64,000 bases of DNA from Streptococcus parasanguinis ATCC 15912 (GTDB taxonomy: Bacteria; Bacillota; Bacilli; Lactobacillales; Streptococcaceae): NCBI RefSeq assembly GCF_000164675.2, contig NC_015678.1, positions 1,240,001 through 1,304,000 of the forward strand, written 5' to 3'. The notes under the pieces are model-generated. The model saw nothing but the letters and a program-made list of their open reading frames with translations, had not been told where the DNA came from and did no database searches. Made by a program: the position numbers and the translations under genes. Shown piece after piece: positions 18,706 through 30,428 of the stretch. The stretch's first letter is position 1. Every line of letters starts with the position of its first letter.

Positions 18706-19641
18706 TTAGTCAATGTAGTGCAATTTCCCACGGAAGTCTTCCAGACTTTGGTAGCCTTTTTCTTCCATGATGGCTTTGAGCTCCGCAGTGATGCGGTCAA
18801 AAGCTCCTACTCCTTCTTTATGCAGCGTCGTTCCGATTTGCACCATACTAGCCCCACAAAGGATATGCTCAAAAGCATCCCGACCAGTCAAGACACCCCC
18901 AGTCCCCACAATCTGAATTTCTGGATTCAACCGTTGGTAAAAGGCATGGACATTGGCGAGAGCCGTTGGCTTGATGTATTCTCCACCAATCCCACCAAAG
19001 CCGTTCTTAGGACGGATCACCACGGATTCATCCTCAATGTAGAGGCCATTTCCGATCGAATTGACGCAGTTGACAAACTTGAGCGGGTATTTGTTAAAGA
19101 TCGCTGCTGCTTGATCAAAATGAACGATATCAAAATAAGGTGGCAACTTGATCCCAAGAGGTTTGGTAAAGTAGGCAAAGACCTCGGACAAGATCCGATC
19201 TGTCGTATCAAAATCATAGGCAATCTGAGGTTTTCCAGGGACATTGGGACAAGATAGGTTCAACTCTGTCAAGCCTTTAAAGTCACTGTCTTGCACCTTT
19301 TTCAAGATGGTATGAGTTTCTTCAGGAGACATGCCGACGAGAGATAAGAAGAAGGTCCGATCTGGATCCGTTTCTTGCAACTCCAATAAGTAATTCAAAT
19401 AATAGTCCAACCCTTGGTTAGGCAGCCCCATCGAATTGATCGAACCAAGTGGCACATCTTGGTAGCGTGGCTCTGGATTACCAGCACGGAATTCTAAGGT
19501 CGCTGTCTTGGTCACAAAGGTCCCAGCAGCTGAGTTCTTCACTTCTTCTAATTCCTCAGTGGTCATACAGGCTACACCTGCCGCATTCATCAAGCAGTTG
19601 TCAAATTCAAAACCAGCAATTTGCGTCTTTGTCGATACCAT
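18706..19641 (-). CDS. pyrDA: Dihydroorotate dehydrogenase A, class 1A (fumarate)
   Basis: 311 residues. FMN enzyme of pyrimidine synthesis that oxidises dihydroorotate with fumarate as acceptor in the cytoplasm. Class 1A marks: N-terminal [18 protein letters not shown], catalytic-loop Cys in [21 protein letters not shown], and the FMN phosphate loop [20 protein letters not shown]. No PyrK partner gene is present, fitting class 1A. ATG with AAGGAG seven bases upstream. Monocistronic and divergent from gdhA. Confidence 0.95.
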   Translation of the reverse strand: MVSTKTQIAGFEFDNCLMNAAGVACMTTEELEEVKNSAAGTFVTKTATLEFRAGNPEPRYQDVPLGSINSMGLPNQGLDYYLNYLLELQETDPDRTFFLSLVGMSPEETHTILKKVQDSDFKGLTELNLSCPNVPGKPQIAYDFDTTDRILSEVFAYFTKPLGIKLPPYFDIVHFDQAAAIFNKYPLKFVNCVNSIGNGLYIEDESVVIRPKNGFGGIGGEYIKPTALANVHAFYQRLNPEIQIVGTGGVLTGRDAFEHILCGASMVQIGTTLHKEGVGAFDRITAELKAIMEEKGYQSLEDFRGKLHYID

Positions 19642-19812
19642 CTTGTACTCCTTTTTTGAAACACCACCAACAGAATCGTTCGGGATGCTCTCTATTTTCT
19701 TCTTTCATTATACCATCACTTGGAAGCTTCCGGACAATCAAAGCTAAAAATTCTTCCAAACATTCGGACTTTCCTAGTCGCGATAAAATTTTCAGAAAAT
19801 TCAACTTTTTTC

Positions 19813-19841
19813 TTTACAAGCCAAAAAAAGTCTGCTATAAT
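19813..19841 (+). promoter_or_regulatory. gdhA promoter
   Basis: TTTACA (19813-19818), 17-base spacer, TATAAT (19836-19841), giving a leader of roughly 90 bases before gdhA. Confidence 0.85.
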
Positions 19842-19882
19842 GATCCATGTAATAAAACATGACATTGTTTGTCAACTGTCTC

Positions 19883-21287
<1,405 letters not shown>

Positions 21288-21330
21288 TCAATCGATATTT
21301 TTCTTTAAGACCTTCGGGTCAAAGCCTCTC

Positions 21331-21366
21331 AACTCCTGAAACCAGTATGTTTCAGGAGTTTTTTTA
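21331..21366 (+). terminator. gdhA terminator
   Basis: 12-bp perfect stem AACTCCTGAAAC/GTTTCAGGAGTT (21331-21342, 21349-21360) followed by a T run. A second small hairpin with T5 follows at 21449-21470. Confidence 0.9.
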
Positions 21367-21564
21367 TAGCTACCAGCCTCTGTCAAGACAACCCGACCAA
21401 GGGAGGAAAGCCATTTTTAAGACAAGGGACTCGACCGTCTCTAGTGAGGAGATGTGAGCCATCTCTTTTTCTGTATCTTTTTCTAAAAAAATTTTATTTT
21501 TTTACTTTTTCCCCTTGCATTTTTAATAAATTAGTATTAAACTGTAGCAAAAGGAGGTGTGCTT

Positions 21565-21882
21565 ATGTTTCTTTTAGCTCAAGAAAAATCAGATACGATC
21601 GAATTCCTTAAGTCTGAATTGGTCCAATTACTCTCCAATATGCGACAAGAAATCGCAGCTAGCCGTCAATCACAGACTGGCACAGCTTGCCATCATATTG
21701 AATATTGCATGGACAAGATCCAAAGGGCAAAAAGTTCCGTAGCCATTGCCCTCCCGATCGAATCCTTAAATCTTGAAATCACGACTATGTTGCGCCAGCA
21801 ACTCATCGTTTTGCCACCAGAGGCTCGAAAAAATTGGGACCAGATTAAAAAGCTGGACTTCAAATACTGCCACTTAAAATAG
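21565..21882 (+). CDS. Uncharacterised 105-residue protein
   Basis: MFLLAQEKSDTIEFLKSELV..., starting at ATG 21565 with a textbook AAGGAGGTG (21551-21559) and a promoter TTGCAT/17/TAAACT at 21515-21543. No signal peptide or membrane helix is evident. Helix-rich, with a Cys/His pair (GTACHHIEYCMDKI) that could bind metal, and a second Cys near the end (KYCHLK). No family recognised. It stands alone between the gdhA terminator and a 175-bp repeat, whose first hairpin lies 10 bases past the stop and may terminate it. Confidence 0.8.
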   Translation: MFLLAQEKSDTIEFLKSELVQLLSNMRQEIAASRQSQTGTACHHIEYCMDKIQRAKSSVAIALPIESLNLEITTMLRQQLIVLPPEARKNWDQIKKLDFKYCHLK

Positions 21883-21891
21883 ACCAAAAAA

Positions 21892-22066
21892 GAGAGTGGG
21901 ACAGAAATCGGTAATTCGTTAGAATTCGATTTCGTCGTCCCACCTCCGCACAGTTGAGTAGGGCTGTAAAAGCTGATAAAATCAGCGTAGTAGAGCCCAC
22001 TCAACCACTGCGTCTTGCTCGACAATCCAAAAATAATTGAGAGGCTAGGACTTTTGTCCCAGCCTC
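21892..22066 (+). repeat. 175-bp hairpin repeat, copy 1 (forward)
   Basis: Begins with hairpin GAGAGTGGGAC...GTCCCAC, contains the palindrome GCTGATAAAATCAGC between GGCT arms, and ends with GAGGCTAGGAC...GTCCCAGCCTC plus T run. Near-identical copies at 35547, 47798 and 59351. Open frames inside it recur only because the DNA is repeated. Confidence 0.92.
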
Positions 22067-22075
22067 TTTTTTGTA

Positions 22076-22924
22076 TTACATGATCCCATTCTTTCCTGTC
22101 GGTAGGCTAATCCCTGCTTCCATCAAGGCATCATGGTAGAGTTTATAGTAGGTGTGATAGACAGTCGTCTGGGTTCCATTTTGCGCAGTCATCGCGATGC
22201 GGAAGGAATAACGACCATTTTTTTCGATCTGTGGGCCTAAAATCGTAGGACCTGTCAACACCTCTGGGTGTTTATCTTGTTCAGACTGATTGACCTGAGC
22301 AATCACCTGATAGATCTTGTCGAGATCGGTATTTGCATCTAGCGGAATATCGATCAGCACGCGCATATCGCCACGTGAGAGATTGCTGACGACGGTGATG
22401 TTGCGATTCGGGACAAAATGGAGAGTTCCATCAAAGTCTCGCACCTGAGTCGTGCGAATCCCGACACTGCTGACGATTCCGGCAATATTGATAGATCCAT
22501 TCGTGAGACGAACATTGTCTCCCACATCCAACTGCCGTTCTAAAAGGATGAAGAAACCATTGACCAAATCGGAAAGAAAGCCCTGGGCTCCCATCCCAAT
22601 CGCCACCCCAGCAATCCCAGCACCAGCCAAGAGACTAGAGACTGGAAGGCCCAGAATCGACAAAATCCAGTAGATCAAGATGAAATACAAACAATAGTTT
22701 AAGAGGCTCTCAACCAAGCGGAGAATCGTATTTTTACGGGCTTCATCCTGCACCGTATACTTAAAGGAAGGGGTTAATATCCGCTTAACCAGGCTATGGA
22801 TGACCTTTTTAGCGATAAAAAATAAGAGAAAGACAAAAATCAGAGAGATACATTTTGATATCAGATCATCAAAAATCTTTGTCCAGTCTATTTTACTGAA
22901 ATAACGTTGGAGAGCTTGACTCAT
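22076..22924 (-). CDS. mscS: Small-conductance mechanosensitive channel, MscS family
   Basis: 282 residues. Three membrane helices; the pore helix has the Gly/Ala-packed AGAGIAGVAIGMGAQGFL, followed by a beta domain and a cytoplasmic alpha/beta vestibule. It opens on membrane tension to release solutes in hypo-osmotic shock and acts in the cytoplasmic membrane. It begins close to the divergent sstT promoter; the terminal hairpin of the neighbouring repeat serves as its terminator. Confidence 0.92.
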   Translation of the reverse strand: MSQALQRYFSKIDWTKIFDDLISKCISLIFVFLLFFIAKKVIHSLVKRILTPSFKYTVQDEARKNTILRLVESLLNYCLYFILIYWILSILGLPVSSLLAGAGIAGVAIGMGAQGFLSDLVNGFFILLERQLDVGDNVRLTNGSINIAGIVSSVGIRTTQVRDFDGTLHFVPNRNITVVSNLSRGDMRVLIDIPLDANTDLDKIYQVIAQVNQSEQDKHPEVLTGPTILGPQIEKNGRYSFRIAMTAQNGTQTTVYHTYYKLYHDALMEAGISLPTGKNGIM

Positions 22925-23001
22925 TTATTCGGGCCTTTCTATCAAAGAATAGTATGATTATATCAAATATTCGGAAATAAGGCTATTTTTTGAAAATTTC
23001 A

Positions 23002-23030
23002 TTGCTTTTCCCCCCTAACTATCGTATAAT
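23002..23030 (+). promoter_or_regulatory. sstT promoter
   Basis: TTGCTT (23002-23007), 17 bases, TATAAT (23025-23030), 33 bases before the start codon. Confidence 0.75.
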
Positions 23031-23062
23031 ATTCCTTAATTATTTTTTTAAGGAGGTCTTAC

Positions 23063-24280
23063 ATGATTCATCGATTGATTACCACTTGGAATAAAACCAA
23101 CCTTATGAAAAGGATCGCAATCGGGATTGTACTTGGAGTCATCCTAGCACTTATCTTCCCGAAAGCAACTGGCATTGGACTCTTAGGTCAGTTCTTTGTT
23201 GGGGGGCTCCGTGCGATCGCACCTCTTCTGGTCTTTGCGCTCGTCGCAAATGCCCTCTCCCAACACCAAAAAGGGACAGAGACCAATATGAAAAAGGTCA
23301 TCGTCCTCTATCTCCTAGGAACCTTTGCTGCTGCCTTCGTTGCTGTTTTGGTCAATTACATCTTCCCGATCACCATTACCCTGACTGGAAAGGCCGCTGA
23401 AGGATCCTCTCCAAACGGGATTGGCGAAGTGATTAGTAACCTCTTGCTCAAGATCGTCGACAACCCGGTCAATGCCTTGCAGCAAGCCAACTACATTGGG
23501 ATCCTTTCTTGGGCAACCGTCTTTGGGATCGCCATGAGAGAGGCGAGCGAACATAGTAAGGACCTCCTCCAAACCCTAGCAGACATCACTTCAAAAATCG
23601 TTGAGTGGATTATCAACCTAGCTCCATTTGGGATCTTAGGCTTGGTCTTCACGACCATCGCTGGCCAAGGACTCAGCGCCCTTAGTAACTACGGGATTCT
23701 CTTACTTGTTTTGGTTGGTACCATGGCATTTGTAGCCCTGGTCATCAATCCATTGATCGTCTTTTTCATGATTCGCAAGAACCCTTATCCCCTTGTTTTT
23801 AAATGCCTCCGTGTCAGTGGGGTAACAGCCTTCTTCACTCGAAGTTCTGCAGCCAACATCCCTGTCAATATGCGTCTCTGTGAAGAATTGGGGCTGAATC
23901 CAGACACCTATTCTGTCTCCATTCCACTTGGTTCAACTGTAAACATGGCAGGCGCAGCCGTGACGATCAATATTTTGACGCTCGCTGCTGCCAATACCTT
24001 GCACATTCAGGTTGACTTTGGAACGGCGCTCATCCTGAGTGTCGTAGCGGCTATCTCTGCTTGTGGAGCATCTGGAGTTGCGGGAGGATCTCTCCTTCTC
24101 ATCCCTGTTGCTTGTAGCCTCTTTGGCATCACCAATGATTTGGCCATGCAAGTCGTCAGCGTCGGCTTTATCATCGGGGTCATCCAAGACTCTTGCGAAA
24201 CAGCCCTCAACTCTTCGACAGATGTGCTCTTCACTGCCATCGCCGAAATGAGCAGCTGGCCAAAAGAAAAACGCTATTAA
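23063..24280 (+). CDS. sstT: Serine/threonine:Na+ symporter
   Basis: 405 residues of the dicarboxylate/amino acid:cation symporter fold, with eight membrane helices and two hairpins. Motifs: [19 protein letters not shown] (Ser-rich re-entrant loop), [17 protein letters not shown], and the C-terminal [16 protein letters not shown]. The residue pattern and length match SstT rather than glutamate transporters. SD AAGGAGG five to six bases before ATG. Single gene with its own promoter and shared terminator. Confidence 0.94.
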   Translation: MIHRLITTWNKTNLMKRIAIGIVLGVILALIFPKATGIGLLGQFFVGGLRAIAPLLVFALVANALSQHQKGTETNMKKVIVLYLLGTFAAAFVAVLVNYIFPITITLTGKAAEGSSPNGIGEVISNLLLKIVDNPVNALQQANYIGILSWATVFGIAMREASEHSKDLLQTLADITSKIVEWIINLAPFGILGLVFTTIAGQGLSALSNYGILLLVLVGTMAFVALVINPLIVFFMIRKNPYPLVFKCLRVSGVTAFFTRSSAANIPVNMRLCEELGLNPDTYSVSIPLGSTVNMAGAAVTINILTLAAANTLHIQVDFGTALILSVVAAISACGASGVAGGSLLLIPVACSLFGITNDLAMQVVSVGFIIGVIQDSCETALNSSTDVLFTAIAEMSSWPKEKRY

Positions 24281-24301
24281 ATGAGCCTATCTCAAATAGA
24301 C

Positions 24302-24335
24302 AAGAAAACCCAGACCTCGCGATCTGGGTTTTCTT
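24302..24335. terminator. Bidirectional terminator between sstT and agcS
   Basis: 13-bp perfect stem AAGAAAACCCAGA/TCTGGGTTTTCTT (24302-24314, 24323-24335); it overlaps the convergent symporter's stop codon. Confidence 0.9.
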
Positions 24336-25665
24336 ATTTCTTAAAGTATTGTTTGCTTTCTTTGATGATGACAGGGGAGAGAGCTAAAAGGGCGATCAGG
24401 TTGGGCAAAGCCATCAGCCCATTCACAATATCCGCAATCACCCAGACCAGATCCAGCTTAAGGAAGCCTCCTAGTCCAACCATAAAAACAAAGAAGGTCC
24501 GATAGAGGTTGATATGTTTGACGCCAAAAAGGAATTCGAAACACCGCTCTCCGTAATAAGACCATCCAAGTATGGTCGTGGTCGCAAAAAGCACCAAGCA
24601 TAGCGTTAGAATGATGCCTCCGACTGGACCAAAGACGCCTGTAAACGTATCCTGAGTCAAGGTACTAGTGCTGCCCTTAGCCATCCACTCACCTGAAACC
24701 AATAACGAAAGTCCTGTCAAACTACAGATGATAATGGTATCAATAAAGGTTCCTGTCATGGAGATCAAGCCCTGCTCGACTGGCTCATTGGTCTTCGCCG
24801 CTGCTGCTGCAATTGGGGCAGATCCGAGACCAGATTCATTAGAGAAAACTCCACGCGCCACCCCTTTTTGGATAGCCATTTTAACCGTTGCTCCTGCAAA
24901 ACCTCCCATGGCTGCGGTCCCTGTAAAAGCACCCGAAAAGACTGCTTTTAAGGCTGGAAGCAATTGGTCCAGATGCAAGACAATAATCGTGACAGTCGCA
25001 AAGATATAGGCTGCAGCCATAAAAGGAACCACTTTTTCAGAGACTTTGGAAATCCAGTGAATCCCACCAAAGATGATAGTCGAAACCACTAGCGCAATCA
25101 CTACACTAGCCACTTCTGGAGCTGTTCCAAAACTGGCTTGAAGGGATCCCGTAATGGAATTAACCTGGGTCATGGTTCCGATCCCAAAGAGAGCCACCAA
25201 AACTCCTGCAACCGCAAAGAAAATAGCCAGTGGTCGCCACTTCTCTCCCATCCCGTGAAGAATGTAGTACATCGGACCACCTGAGATATGACCGTTGTCA
25301 TCCTTGGTCCGATAACGAATGGCTAAGAGCCCTTCTGCATACTTGGTCGCCATTCCAAAGAAGGCTGCCATCCACATCCAAAAGAGGGCACCTGGGCCAC
25401 CTGTCTGAATCGCTGTAGCTACCCCTACAATATTCCCCGTCCCTACAGTAGCCGCTAGAGCTGTCGCAAGGGCTCCGAAACTCGAGATATCCCCGTGTCC
25501 CTCATCTTCTGTAAAGATCAAGCGAAAAGCTTTTGGAAGGTAGCGTATCTGAAGCAAACCCAAGCGAAGGGTCAGGTAGATCCCTGTTCCTACCAAGAGC
25601 ACCAACAGCGGGGCGCCCCACACTAAATTATCGAGTTGCTGAAAAAACTGCAATACATGATCCAT
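24334..25665 (-). CDS. Alanine/glycine:Na+ symporter (AGCS family)
   Basis: 443 residues, about 11 membrane helices. Family marks include GLLQIRYLPKAFRL, the sequence ATVGTGNIVGVATAIQTGGPGALFWMW (quoted motif core VGTGNIVGVA), GMATKYAEG and SNESGLGSAPIAAAAA. It takes up alanine and/or glycine with Na+. The upstream glycine riboswitch strongly suggests glycine is a physiological substrate or effluxed amino acid. Transcribed from a promoter at 25945 through the riboswitch and a terminator hairpin. Confidence 0.94.
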   Translation of the reverse strand: MDHVLQFFQQLDNLVWGAPLLVLLVGTGIYLTLRLGLLQIRYLPKAFRLIFTEDEGHGDISSFGALATALAATVGTGNIVGVATAIQTGGPGALFWMWMAAFFGMATKYAEGLLAIRYRTKDDNGHISGGPMYYILHGMGEKWRPLAIFFAVAGVLVALFGIGTMTQVNSITGSLQASFGTAPEVASVVIALVVSTIIFGGIHWISKVSEKVVPFMAAAYIFATVTIIVLHLDQLLPALKAVFSGAFTGTAAMGGFAGATVKMAIQKGVARGVFSNESGLGSAPIAAAAAKTNEPVEQGLISMTGTFIDTIIICSLTGLSLLVSGEWMAKGSTSTLTQDTFTGVFGPVGGIILTLCLVLFATTTILGWSYYGERCFEFLFGVKHINLYRTFFVFMVGLGGFLKLDLVWVIADIVNGLMALPNLIALLALSPVIIKESKQYFKK

Positions 25666-25713
25666 TTTCTGTCTCCTTTTTCATCGACCGCTCGACAGAA
25701 AAGAGAAAAAGAA

Positions 25714-25738
25714 AGAGCACATGTCAAACATGTACTCT
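25714..25738 (-). terminator. Riboswitch expression-platform terminator
   Basis: AGAGTACATGT/ACATGTGCTCT 11-bp hairpin followed on the minus strand by TTCTTTTTCTCTTTT, between the glycine aptamer and the symporter start. Confidence 0.85.
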
Positions 25739-25769
25739 GGTCCTGCTTAAAATAGGCGCTTTCCCTATC

Positions 25770-25860
25770 TTTCGCTCTGTCCTTTTACCTGAGAGTTTGA
25801 GTAGATGCATCCTCTACCTTGCCCCTTCGGTGCCATTTATGGTCTCTCCAGAGTTCCGTC
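25770..25860 (-). ncRNA. Glycine riboswitch, single aptamer
   Basis: Minus-strand sequence has the conserved glycine-aptamer blocks in order: GGAGAGACC, GGCACCGAAGGGGCAA, GGTAGAGG, ACTCTCAGGTAAAAGGACAGAG (given here as separate cores). One complete aptamer only, followed by a possible ghost stem and an intrinsic terminator. Glycine binding should alter termination before the AGCS symporter gene. Confidence 0.93.
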
Positions 25861-25916
25861 CATTCACAGTCACTCACGCTCCTGCAAACTTCATTCGGTC
25901 GTATATAATTTTCTCT

Positions 25917-25945
25917 ATTTTAATCGATTTTCAAAAGTTTGTCAA
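25917..25945 (-). promoter_or_regulatory. Promoter of the glycine riboswitch/symporter transcript
   Basis: Minus strand TTGACA (25945-25940), 17 bases, TAAAAT (25922-25917). Confidence 0.85.
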
Positions 25946-25990
25946 TCGTTTCTGAAAATATCTTGTAAACCACCTGAAAATACACGGTTT

Positions 25991-27409
25991 TTAATCACTC
26001 AAGGAGAAGTGATTGGTCATAAGGTTGCTAGCATCGAGCAAAATCTTGTCCAAGAGTTGATCTGTCGCTTCCTGGATTTGATCACTCATGGCTTGGTTTT
26101 CCGCTTCAAAATCAACGGTTTCACCTGCTGCAAGTGCACGATCGACTTTATTGATGCGCGCATGTCCCCAGGACATTGTCGTTTCTTGGTAATCGTCCAA
26201 ATCACCAACATGGTGAGCATAGTGAGAATCTGCCAGTCCCGCAATAATCCGGTTGGCCCAGTAGAAGGAATCCGTTGTTACCTTAGCCGTCGTATTGGCA
26301 AAGTAGTCTGGCGTTGTATCCACTTGGGTAAAGAAAGGAACAGCTGTATTGTAAGGCATGGAGCCATAAGAAATCCATTGGATGCCTGTCGTTTCTTGTG
26401 GTTTATTGGGACGCAATTGCAGAATCGCTGTCTGGCTGGTCCGGTTGATCCCGATCGTCCGGAAGGTCCGCTGACTCACGTGATCTCCTTCAGGACCATA
26501 AGGATCGTAGATAGTGTCTTGGTAGTGGTTGCTCAAGACATATTTGACATCTTCAATCGTCACCTTACGATAGGGTTTTTGACACCAAGGAATCTCAAAG
26601 CTCCGTGGATCCTGCTCGATTTCAGGATTGAGGAAACGCTGGATGGCCCAAGCCCGCGGTGTATTGTAGTGACGGTCCTTGTCTTTTTGGCTACCAAAGG
26701 CATAGCGTGGATTAAAACCTTTCCCTTCTTGATCCAGAATCAAATGGTGCTCTGTGACAAAACGTTCAAGATCCGGGTCACAAAGAAACTCATCTGGATT
26801 GCCAAATTCAAAATAATCACTTCCCAGTTGGTTTGGGTTGGTCACATAGGCATCGTCAGGGACACGGCGCGCCATCCAGTGGTGACCTCCGATGGTTTCC
26901 AACCACCAGATTTCATTCACATCTGAAATCGCGATCCCGTTAGACTCATAAGTTCCATACTCTTCCAAGATCTTTCCGAGACGCAAGACCCCTTCGCGGG
27001 CAGTCTTGACATAAGGCAAGACCAAGGTCAGCATGTCTTCCTCACCGATGCCACTCTCTACAAGAGGATCTGCCCCTAGCACACGGCTATTGGTCGTAAT
27101 GGTCTCTGTCTCACTCATGGCTACATTATAAACATTGATCCCAGCTTCTCCCCAGATCCCGTCTTTAGGAATCGCATCTGGAACCGCTGTATAGCGAACT
27201 GGATTATCTGGCAAGTCGATTTCAAAAGTTGATAAAACAGACTTGTAATGACGCGGTTGATCTTCTGGTTTGACCACGATCAATTTCTTGGGCGTAAAAA
27301 CGCCATTTTGAGAATCCTCCGTTCGTGCTACAATGGTCGAACCATCATAGCTAGCATTTTTTCCGACTAGAATCGTTGTACACGAATCTGCACTTTCACG
27401 TTTACGCAT
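25991..27409 (-). CDS. pepDA: C69-family dipeptidase, cytoplasmic
   Basis: 472 residues. N-terminal-nucleophile hydrolase; a nine-residue propeptide (MRKRESADS) would be removed to expose Cys10 in [16 protein letters not shown]. Other family marks: [28 protein letters not shown], and [14 protein letters not shown]. It cleaves a broad range of dipeptides. No signal peptide, unlike the paralogue at 45999-47660. SD GGGAGG six bases before ATG and an extended TGTTATAAT -10 upstream. Confidence 0.93.
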   Translation of the reverse strand: MRKRESADSCTTILVGKNASYDGSTIVARTEDSQNGVFTPKKLIVVKPEDQPRHYKSVLSTFEIDLPDNPVRYTAVPDAIPKDGIWGEAGINVYNVAMSETETITTNSRVLGADPLVESGIGEEDMLTLVLPYVKTAREGVLRLGKILEEYGTYESNGIAISDVNEIWWLETIGGHHWMARRVPDDAYVTNPNQLGSDYFEFGNPDEFLCDPDLERFVTEHHLILDQEGKGFNPRYAFGSQKDKDRHYNTPRAWAIQRFLNPEIEQDPRSFEIPWCQKPYRKVTIEDVKYVLSNHYQDTIYDPYGPEGDHVSQRTFRTIGINRTSQTAILQLRPNKPQETTGIQWISYGSMPYNTAVPFFTQVDTTPDYFANTTAKVTTDSFYWANRIIAGLADSHYAHHVGDLDDYQETTMSWGHARINKVDRALAAGETVDFEAENQAMSDQIQEATDQLLDKILLDASNLMTNHFSLSD

Positions 27410-27659
27410 GCGTATCCTCCCAAATCATTCATTGCCTCTATTATAACACTTTTAAAAGGGAGGACCTACTGAAAATCAGATATAAAAGCGAATCCTTTTC
27501 AACAACTTTCAAATATTTTCATTATGTAAGATTTTAAAAAAACTAGCTGATAAACAGCTAGGATTTAGAATGTAGATAAAATTTTTTACTTAAAACAACT
27601 TAAGTGATATAGAATAATTAAAACTGATACATACTAATAGGCTCATTCAAACATATATT

Positions 27660-27961
27660 GAAACTTTCCGCCGTGAGAAAAGTGACTGAAACACAATTGT
27701 TTCAGTCACTCGGGAGTTTTGAGAGTAAAACAGTTTGGGGAACTGTTTTAGCCTGAGCCTAAAAATTGAAAAGGGAAGGGGCTCAAAACGAATTGAACTC
27801 GGGCTGCGGATTGTGTCAAAAAGATAAGTTCTCCTAGAATCAAAAGATTCCGCGTCAAACTTCCTATTTTGACTTTATCCGCAGACGCCCTCTGTATCTT
27901 AATTTAGTCATGGAACTTCTTCGAAGTTCGCTGACGTCCGTACTCACCTAAGGAAAGTTTC
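27660..27961 (+). repeat. Structured intergenic repeat (GAAACTTTCC family), long copy 3
   Basis: Within the 606-base gap between pepDA and mutS2. Outer stem as in copies 1 and 2. Hairpin 1 is GTGACTGAAAC/GTTTCAGTCAC, a compensatory C-to-A/G-to-T change. Hairpin 2 is replaced by a roughly 190-base insert with its own hairpin (ACAGTTTGGGGAACTGT) and a long-range CTGCGGAT/ATCCGCAG pairing. Hairpin 3 is retained. The rest of the gap is AT-rich and includes CTAGCTG...CAGCTAG hairpins at about 27542-27562 and 27989-28007, the latter possibly ending mutS2. Confidence 0.83.
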
Positions 27962-28015
27962 TAAGATAACTTTTTCTTCAATCTGAATCTAGCTGATGAA
28001 CAACTAGGGCTTAAC

Positions 28016-30355
28016 TTATCCTTTAAACGTAACAATAGTCGCGCCGCTTCCGCCCGCATTTTGGGGGGCATATTCAAAACTCTTGACATGTTTGTTGCGG
28101 CGGAGATACTTGGTCACCCCTTCACGAATAACTCCCGTCCCAATCCCGTGGATGATATCGACTTGGGCCATATTGTTGAGGAGGGCCTGATCGATAAAGC
28201 CATCTAGCTCTTGCATGGCCTCTTCATAGCGTTTTCCACGGAGGTCCAGACGCGCTCTCGGACCACTCGTGTTCGAGCGTTTGACGACATTCACCTGGTG
28301 TTTCTTAGGTTGAGCCGCTTCTTTTTCAGCCTTGATGAGGTTGAATTCTTTTTCTTCCAAGGTCATCTTGATCAAGCCGACTTGCGCCTCCCAGCGGCCA
28401 TCTTTGAGTTGCTTGACCAGGGTTCCACGTTGGCCATAGCTGATAACCAAGATTTCATCTCCTACCTTAGGAGCACGCGCCTTTTTGGCTTTTTTCAAAA
28501 CCATATTTTTTGAAAGGTCGACGGTCTCAGGCGCTAGTTTTTTCAACTGAGCCTTGGCCTCAATAATTTCATGTGGTTTCAACTGGGATTTAGCATGAAG
28601 GCCTTGAAGGATCCGGTCACTCTCTGAAAGGGCCATGTCCACAATTTCCTTGGCCTCTTCTCTCGCCTTATTGAGCTCTGTTTCTCTCTCTCGGGTCAGT
28701 TCGTTATAGAGTTTTCGAAGAGCGCGATTGAATTTGAGATTTTCTTGCTCGACCTCTTGAATGGTATCCAAGCGCTTGCGACTTTCTAAGGTCTGCGCCT
28801 CCAATTTTTCAATAATTTGATTGACATCATTATCCGTATTGGTCATCTTCATGGCATCCTGGATAATAGTCTCAGACAAGCCCAAACGGCGGGCAATTTC
28901 AAAGGCATTGGAGCGGCCAGGAACTCCTTGCATGAAGCGATAGGTCGGACGTAGACTCGCTGTATCAAATTCCATACTGGCATTTTGCACTCCTGCAGTC
29001 TCAATTCCATAAGCCTTGAGCTCTGGATAGTGGGTTGTCGCCATGGTCTTAATCCCGCGTAAACGCAGGTCTTCTAGGATAGCAATAGCAAGGCCAGCCC
29101 CCTCTTGAGGATCGGTTCCAGCCCCCAACTCATCCAGAAGGATCAAGGAGGCAGTATCCACTTGATGTAAGATAGATACGATATTGGTCATATGACTGGA
29201 GAAGGTCGACAAGCTCTGCTCGATCGATTGTTCATCTCCAATATCCGCAAAGACCTGTGAGAAGATGCCCACACGACTACCTGGATCTGCTAGGATGGGA
29301 AGACCAGACTGGGCCATAATTTGCGCTAATCCCAGCGTTTTTAGCATGATGGTTTTCCCCCCTGTATTGGGACCGGTAATCACGATTTCTGTCAAGTCCT
29401 CGGTAAAATGTAGGTCATTCGCGACAGCATTTTCAATCAAGGGATGACGTAGTTGCAAGAGCTGAACAGAGCGATTGCTGCTAACCTCTGGTACCACTGC
29501 CTTACAATCGCGCATAAACCGATACTTGGCTTTGATCAAGTCCAAGTGACCGATAATCCAAGCGTTATTTGCAATCTCTGCTGCATGAGGGCGCAGGGTG
29601 TCAGACAATTCCTCCAGAATCTGAATGATTTCATACCGTTCATCGGCTCGATGGTTGGCAATTTCTTCATTAAGATTGACGACTGCCCGAGGCTCGATAT
29701 AAACGGTATTCCCGCTGGCTGAGATATCGTGGACCACCCCTGCAATGCGGTTACGATAGGTGTTTTTTACTGGTAGAACATTGCGGCCATTCCGACTAGC
29801 AATCACAGCATCCGCTAACATATCGGCCTTGCTTTTCAGCAGGTCTTGGAGAATCTCTCTGACCTGGTGTTCATTTTCCTGGATTCGACGGCGGATTTTG
29901 GCCAATTTTTCACTGGCAAAAGACTCGACAAAGCCTCCTTCGTTGATAGCTTGAAGCCCACCTTGTAGGCGTGGTAAATCCACCAAGTTGTCAAAGAGGC
30001 GATTGAGCCTTTCCAGACGGACATTTTCCAAGTTGTCGTAGAAATCCTTGAGCTCATGTGTCACCCGAAGGACCGCTTTTAGCGCTAGTAATTCATCGAT
30101 ATTGAGGGATGCCTCCATCTCCAAACGCTTGGCCACTGGACGGACATCTTGAATCGTCGACACGGCAAAGCGAGGCTCTTCCAAGAGGATCTGCTCCATA
30201 TCTTCCAACTCCATAAAGGCCGTTTCGATGCTTTCTCTTTTATCAGTTGGAGTAAGGGTTGCTAGCTCCATCTCCCCTTGTTCTGTCTGTAGATAGGGTT
30301 CAAAGAGTTGCTTGACCTTGTCAAACTCCAGAATATCTAAGATTTTTTTATTCAT
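28016..30355 (-). CDS. mutS2: MutS2 ATPase/endonuclease
   Basis: 779 residues. Core and clamp domains, then the ATPase with Walker [15 protein letters not shown] and Walker [21 protein letters not shown], a long charged coiled region (about 510-630), a KOW-like linker and a C-terminal Smr nuclease domain with [11 protein letters not shown] and [12 protein letters not shown]. MutS2 suppresses recombination and, in other Firmicutes, acts on collided ribosomes. Follows cvpA and zapA on the same strand but has a terminator hairpin just upstream, suggesting partial read-through or its own promoter. Confidence 0.95.
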   Translation of the reverse strand: MNKKILDILEFDKVKQLFEPYLQTEQGEMELATLTPTDKRESIETAFMELEDMEQILLEEPRFAVSTIQDVRPVAKRLEMEASLNIDELLALKAVLRVTHELKDFYDNLENVRLERLNRLFDNLVDLPRLQGGLQAINEGGFVESFASEKLAKIRRRIQENEHQVREILQDLLKSKADMLADAVIASRNGRNVLPVKNTYRNRIAGVVHDISASGNTVYIEPRAVVNLNEEIANHRADERYEIIQILEELSDTLRPHAAEIANNAWIIGHLDLIKAKYRFMRDCKAVVPEVSSNRSVQLLQLRHPLIENAVANDLHFTEDLTEIVITGPNTGGKTIMLKTLGLAQIMAQSGLPILADPGSRVGIFSQVFADIGDEQSIEQSLSTFSSHMTNIVSILHQVDTASLILLDELGAGTDPQEGAGLAIAILEDLRLRGIKTMATTHYPELKAYGIETAGVQNASMEFDTASLRPTYRFMQGVPGRSNAFEIARRLGLSETIIQDAMKMTNTDNDVNQIIEKLEAQTLESRKRLDTIQEVEQENLKFNRALRKLYNELTRERETELNKAREEAKEIVDMALSESDRILQGLHAKSQLKPHEIIEAKAQLKKLAPETVDLSKNMVLKKAKKARAPKVGDEILVISYGQRGTLVKQLKDGRWEAQVGLIKMTLEEKEFNLIKAEKEAAQPKKHQVNVVKRSNTSGPRARLDLRGKRYEEAMQELDGFIDQALLNNMAQVDIIHGIGTGVIREGVTKYLRRNKHVKSFEYAPQNAGGSGATIVTFKG

Positions 30356-30372
30356 ATTTCTCCTACAAAAAA

Positions 30373-30408
30373 AGTGAGCGTCCTTCCTTGAATCGGACTT
30401 GTCTCACT
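30373..30408 (-). terminator. Terminator between cvpA and mutS2
   Basis: AGTGAG...CTCACT with an inner GTCC/GGAC pairing, followed on the minus strand by TTTTTTT. Confidence 0.7.
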
Positions 30409-30428
30409 CCTTTCTTCATTTTTGCTCC

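Noticed and set aside
21361..21540. Possible T-box or leader RNA before the 105-residue gene
   Set aside because: No specifier loop or T-box sequence seen; the hairpin at 21449-21470 lies upstream of the likely promoter.
25805..26926. 373-codon open frame on the + strand
   Set aside because: It covers the glycine riboswitch and lies antisense to the clear C69 dipeptidase; no ribosome site and no recognisable family.
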